Assembly: GCA_003290165.1 (NCBI GenBank)
Contig: QNQO01006217.1
Span: 186,001 to 250,000, forward strand
Direction: 5' to 3'
DNA: 64,000 nt
Origin: Berberis thunbergii
Taxonomy: Eukaryota > Streptophyta > Magnoliopsida > Ranunculales > Berberidaceae
Positions 59,612 to 64,000 of this stretch are shown here, one piece after another. Every line of letters begins with the position of its first letter. Position 1 is the stretch's first letter. Below the pieces are notes generated by a model. That model made no database searches and was not told the DNA's origin. It saw only the letters and a program-made list of their open reading frames with translations. The position numbers and the translations under genes are program-made.

Positions 59612-60667
59612 TTAGGGGGATCTACCCATTTTTGGGTCAGCCGTGGTCATGCCGTTTTGACTGTTAAATTATGCACGTTTTATGCATATGTTTCACCTCT
59701 TATTTTCATAATACCTAAAGTACCCTTATTGAGATACTAGCACGTATCTCAGGACAAATCTGAGGGTGAACCCACATCTTTTCCAAACAATCAACCCATC
59801 CCACCATTTCTACAATCAAACCACTCCTTACAACATTCTCCCCAAATTCATCCCCAACAACCAAACCAAGGTGAACTCCATCCTCTCCAAGTCGAAATTT
59901 AGCAAAGTAAACAACTTTTCTTCAAACCCTAATATTCAGATCGACCCATGTTATCAAGAAGATGAGAAGAAGAAACAATGAATTGTGCGTGTGGGGGGCA
60001 GGGGGTGTGAATCTTTGTTGATATTTGAACAACACACACAACATATACGGTAAAGGGAAAGGATGAAGAATAATCCTCCATTGACGACAAAAAAATAGAG
60101 ATAGGGAGGAAGAAGGAAAGGGAGGGGGATCTAAATATTCACTTGATTGATTGAAAACTAATTATTGTTTTTGGCGAAATAACTTTGCTGCGAAAAAAAT
60201 AATAGGGTATTTGGGGTGGGTTGAGGTAGGATATTTCTCACTGAATCCAATTGCATCTAGTATTTGAATATGAAAACCAGTCTTCTTTTTTATTGCTCTC
60301 TGAAACCCCACTCCCTTACTTCTTATGCGACCGCATCTCAATACAGATATGGTTGGTCTCATAGTTATCAACCGATTTGGATTTTGTTATCAAACCAAAA
60401 GGGTTTAATGTTTAGGAGTGAGATAGAGTACTTCGATTGTGTGGGATGGGTTGATTGCACAAATGGTGGGATGCATTGGTTGTTTGGAGAAGATGCGTAA
60501 AAACAAGGGGTTCACCCTCAAATTTGTCCAGAGATATGCGATAACATCTCAAAATAGGGGTACTTTAAGCATTATGAAAATAAGGGGTTTGACACGTGTA
60601 TAGGATGTGCATTTTTTAACGACTAGGATGACACGACCAGATTTGACCCAAAAGTGAGGGTTCCTAA
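59612..60667. mobile_element. long-TIR, Mutator-like non-autonomous element
   Basis: The first roughly 240 bp from TTAGGGGGATCTACCC and the last 240 bp are diverged inverse copies, with words such as TTTTGGGTCA, CTTATTTTCATAAT, AAAGTACCC, GAGGGTGAACCC and CATCCCACCATTT in both. Long degenerate TIRs fit Mutator-like elements. A 9-bp duplication is not evident, so the class is inferred. No transposase is present. Confidence 0.65.
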
Positions 60668-60696
60668 TTTTTTAATGATTTTAACGGTGACACTAA

Positions 60697-61024
60697 GGGT
60701 GTGTTTGATTGCATGGAATCCTATGCCATGAGAATCCATGAAGGGACCCCTACATTTTAGGCTAAATTGATATATCACTCCACATCTAACATTTGACCAC
60801 CATTTGATTTTGTTATCAATGGTGGGAATAGAAGTCTCATGAACATGAGAATTCCACTCCTTGATCCTCTAAGGCATGTGATTTTCATGTTCATGGGACT
60901 TCCATTCCCAGCATTGATCATAAAATCAAATGGTGGATGTGGAGCGATACATTAATTTAGCCTAAAATGTAAAGTGCTTTCATGAATTCTCATGATATAG
61001 AATTTCATGCAACCAAACGCACTC
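60697..61024. mobile_element. Tourist-like (PIF/Harbinger) MITE
   Basis: GGGTGTGTTTGATTGCATG at the left is the near inverse of CATGCAACCAAACGCACTC at the right. The target duplication is TAA (60694-60696 and 61025-61027). The 328-bp element folds along almost its whole length (ACCATTTGATTTTGTTATCA against its near inverse). It ends about 360 bp before the SF3A3 ATG. Confidence 0.85.
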
Positions 61025-61027
61025 TAA

Positions 61028-61384
61028 TTGGAGAGTGCCACTAGATCAGCCCCAAAGAAATGCTTGAAGATGCTCCGAGCCAACTAAACCGTCGGATCAA
61101 AAGCCAAACCAATCTGAGAGGGAGACTGTTGTTTGGGTTAAATTTTGGAGTCCCAGGATCCCGAGCATTTCGACAGCCCCGATTTAAACCCCTGCCCTCT
61201 CTTCTCATCAGGGTCTCGAAACCTTGCTTCTCCAACTTAAACCCAACAATCTCCTCACCACTTGGTTACCGCCAGCCCATTACAAATCAACAAGGTTTCT
61301 TCTTCTACAACTAGCGTTCTTACTGCTTCACATTCTTCATTTTGCCAGAGAGATAGAGAGAGAGGAGAAACCCTAACTCAGAAG
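61028..61384 (+). promoter_or_regulatory. SF3A3 promoter and 5' UTR region
   Basis: A GA-rich stretch at about 61348-61367 and a telo-box-like AAACCCTAA at 61368-61376 stand immediately before the ATG. Both are common in promoters or leaders of plant housekeeping and RNA-processing genes. No clear TATA box is seen. Confidence 0.5.
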
Positions 61385-63891
61385 ATGTCGTCGACTCTAC
61401 TGGAACTAACAAGGGCATCTCACGAGGAAGTGGAGCGCCTCGAGCGGCTCATCGTCAAGGATTTCCAGCACGAACCAACTTCCAACCGTGAACGTCTCTT
61501 TCAGAACCACAGGGTTCGAAACATGATCGAATCCATCACTTCCACCACTTACAAACTTGTAAGCATTCTGAATTCCAAACCTAACCAATCCAAACCCTTG
61601 TTTTTGTTATTTTCGCTTTTTAATTGAAGAATTTGTCCTTCTTGTTTTGGTAGGCTGAGATTTATGAGGACAAAGATAACGCTAGGAAGGAGGAGATTGC
61701 CGCACTCGGTGGCCAAACCGCTACTGGAACCAACGTTTTTAGTGCTTTCTATGATAGATTGAAAGAGGTAAGACACTTGCCTTTCTCATCACTTCAGTTT
61801 TCTACAACTGCCCAACTTAATTATTCAGTGATATCATAGTTGGAACATATTGAATATTCAATTGGGGATATGGCTCTCCCAACCACTAACACTTGCATCG
61901 TTGTAAATGGGAACAAAACAATTCTACTTCCAACTTGCATGCATGCGATCACGAGTGCTACAAGAGTAGTCAAAATCTACTTGAATTTCATTTGGTAAAG
62001 CAATATTATTTTGATAAGAGCTCAATGGGTGGTTTCATATCATTTATGAAGGAGAAACACGTAGTTGTACAATCATTTGACAAGTTAGGTCAGAAGCAGA
62101 AATCTACTATTGGGAAGTTGAAAATGATGGAGTACCCAAACATGCTTGGCTACATATCTACATCTCTTCAACTTTATGCAAAGATCTAACTTCTTAGCGT
62201 GTTGCTAATTGCAGCTTAGAACTAGTTCCTTATTTCTGATACACGTATTTGATTTTCCTACATGCAAGGAAGAATTATGAATTTGACCTGAGATGCTTAG
62301 AAACACATGTAGTCGGTGCTATTCTTTAAAGAATGTGGTTTACTATAATTTCTGGCCTCATGACACTCAGTTTTACCAAAGGAGACTCATGCAAGATGTT
62401 GCAAAGTCTTTGCTTGGCTGAATTGAACCAAACCAAGGTCAAAATTTAGCTTGAATTACATTGTTCTTATTGCTTCACACAGAATTTATCCAAATTTTCC
62501 TATAATATTTGTTGAATCCCCCCTGTTTTTGTAATTTTGCAAATGTAAATACTAAATACTAAATACATGAGTCTTTTGAAATAAAATATAGCAAAATGCT
62601 CATACAATAAATTCCTTAGCATTTACCTTGTACAATTAAGATTGGTAGCTTCAGTGGAAGAATCAAATTTGAAAAGATTCGTGTATATATGATTGAGGCA
62701 TACCTAATAAAGATGCAATTTTCTTGAAGATTTTGGAGCACTTTGTTGTCAAGGATAGAAAGAGAAACCACGACTGATGTTGATAAAGGTAGTAAGTAGT
62801 AACTTGTAATGCATGTATGAAGATTTTAAAGGTAATAAGTAGTAACTCGTAATGCATGTATGAAGATATTAAAGGTAGCGAGTAGTAACTGGTAATGCAT
62901 GTCTGAAGGTATGGCCAATGGTTGACCTGGATGAAAAAGCCCCAAGTTTTGAGTTGAAGGCACAGGCAATGACAACAAACATGAAGTTTTAGTAGCCTCA
63001 ATGAACCACTATATAATGTGTGTCTGTCCAAGCATAGCTTTGTCTGCATGCTTACTTTTATGTTTGTAATGCGCATCTGTGGTCCATGTCTCCATCCGTG
63101 TGTGTTTGGGTATCACATTTCTTGCCAGTTGACACCAAAGAACGTGACTAGTTGTTAATATAAATGGAAATTTGTTAAGTTGTTATGCAATATCTTCTTA
63201 ACAGTTAAGACAAGTATGCTGCATATTGACATGTGGAGTTTTATAGTTGTTATACTTTTGTTAACTGTTTACATATTGTCTTTCTGTTCATATACGTGGA
63301 CAGTGGCTAATCATGACCTGCTTATATGTGTTCTTCTCATTCCAAACTCTTGCTGTCCATTTTTAGATTCGTGAGTATCATAGACGGCATCCAAATGCTC
63401 GTGTGGTTGATCCAAGTGAGGAGTACGAAGAATTACTCAAAGAAGAACCACGTATTGAGTTCAGCGGCGAGGTCTCTCTTTCTATTCATAGACACACAAA
63501 TATATATAACACAATACAAATAAAGCCCTAACACTGGCCTATTTGCACACTCTTTATTTGTCTGTTTGATACATTTACAACAAAGTTCTGGAAAATTTGC
63601 ATGTTAACATTGTGGCATTGACATTCATGTTTTGCTTTCTGTACTTGGTTTCTTGAACTTAGTTTTATTGCTTACTTGAAAAGTCTCATTGGTTTCTTAT
63701 GGATTTCTACTTATATTTTCCTAATTTATATGCCATTATTTTCTCCAGGAAGCTATTGGACGATACTTAGACTTGCATGAATTGTACAACGAATATGTTA
63801 ATTCTAAATTTGGAGAACCCATCGAGTACTCTGTCTACCTGGATGTTTTTTCCCAGCCTCATAAGATACCTCGCAATATGAAGCTGACCAT
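61385..63891 (+). CDS. SF3A3: splicing factor 3A subunit 3 (SF3a60), first four exons; continues past the window
   Basis: Exons 61385-61558, 61654-61767, 63367-63471 and 63749-63891 (donor GT at 63892) give 178 residues in frame. SF3a60 is part of the SF3a complex of U2 snRNP, needed to form the active 17S U2 particle and bind the branch site, in the nucleus. The text MSSTLLELTRASHEEVERLE, DNARKEEIAALGGQTATGTN, FSAFYDRLKEI, EYHRRHPNARVVDPSEEYEE and GRYLDLHELYNEYVNSKFGE matches the N-terminal region of plant SF3A3 (ATROPOS in Arabidopsis) almost word for word. The SAP-like and zinc-finger parts lie to the right of the window. Intron 2 (61768-63366) is 1.6 kb and holds a small tandem repeat. 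The gene appears intact. Confidence 0.95.
62775..62912. repeat. about 52-bp tandem repeat in SF3A3 intron 2
   Basis: Three diverged units contain AAAGGTAGTAAGTAGTAACT or variants, then GTAATGCATGTATGAAG. Confidence 0.8.
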
Positions 63892-64000
63892 GTAAACTTT
63901 CTGTTCTGTTGACTTCGCCATGCAAAATCTTAATTCAAACATCTTGTTATATTATAGCTCCTTTACTCATTTAGGCTAGTTATTAGCTGAACATGAATTT

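Noticed and set aside
61893..62189. 98-codon ORF in SF3A3 intron 2
   Set aside because: The SF3A3 exons on both sides join without it and it matches no known domain.

Overview
The window is nuclear DNA of a flowering plant. It is AT-rich, its genes are split by GT-AG introns, and long intergenic tracts are packed with plant transposon types: CACTA/EnSpm, hAT, Mutator, Tourist-like MITE, Ty3/gypsy and tRNA-derived SINE. Nothing in it allows a species call. Only three loci look like resident host genes: the 3' exons of a TPR-like gene (420-2592, +), a complete three-exon SABATH methyltransferase (38091-39675, -), and the first four exons of the splicing factor gene SF3A3/SF3a60 (61385-63891, +), which runs off the right edge.

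The rest is mainly mobile DNA. Left to right: a 738-bp hAT-type element (3313-4050); a broken Mutator transposase 5' half (7780-8945); an old 9.1-kb Ty3/gypsy element read on the minus strand (10581-19694), bordered by (TTA)n tracts, which keeps gag and protease, shows no reverse transcriptase or integrase, and carries an opposite-strand ORF plus a tandem-repeat block; an 8.2-kb CACTA element (24181-32382); a FAR1-like pseudogene (32553-33343) cut off by repeats; tandem repeats (33346-35700); a SINE (36380-36507); foldback elements (41395-41584 and inside 57862-59060); a degenerate plant-mobile-domain gene (46620-48260); a 7.1-kb CACTA element (48663-55779); a hAT-type element (57862-59060); a long-TIR Mutator-like element (59612-60667); and a Tourist-like MITE (60697-61024) just upstream of SF3A3.

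The most interesting result is that both CACTA elements have captured host genes. The first holds exon-intron pieces of three unrelated genes, PEX2 (peroxisome import), an SKU5-like multicopper oxidase and NOT4 (CCR4-NOT subunit), all in the same orientation. The second holds a mitochondrial/chloroplast-type peptidyl-tRNA hydrolase 5' fragment, a HAD-hydrolase 3' fragment and an essentially full-length endo-beta-mannanase gene with its own TATA box, damaged by one apparent single-base frameshift. Both elements have matching TIRs and 3-bp target duplications. For the second, the pre-insertion site can be read from neighbouring repeat units.

All identities come from reading translated sequence and remembered family motifs. 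No database search was run.
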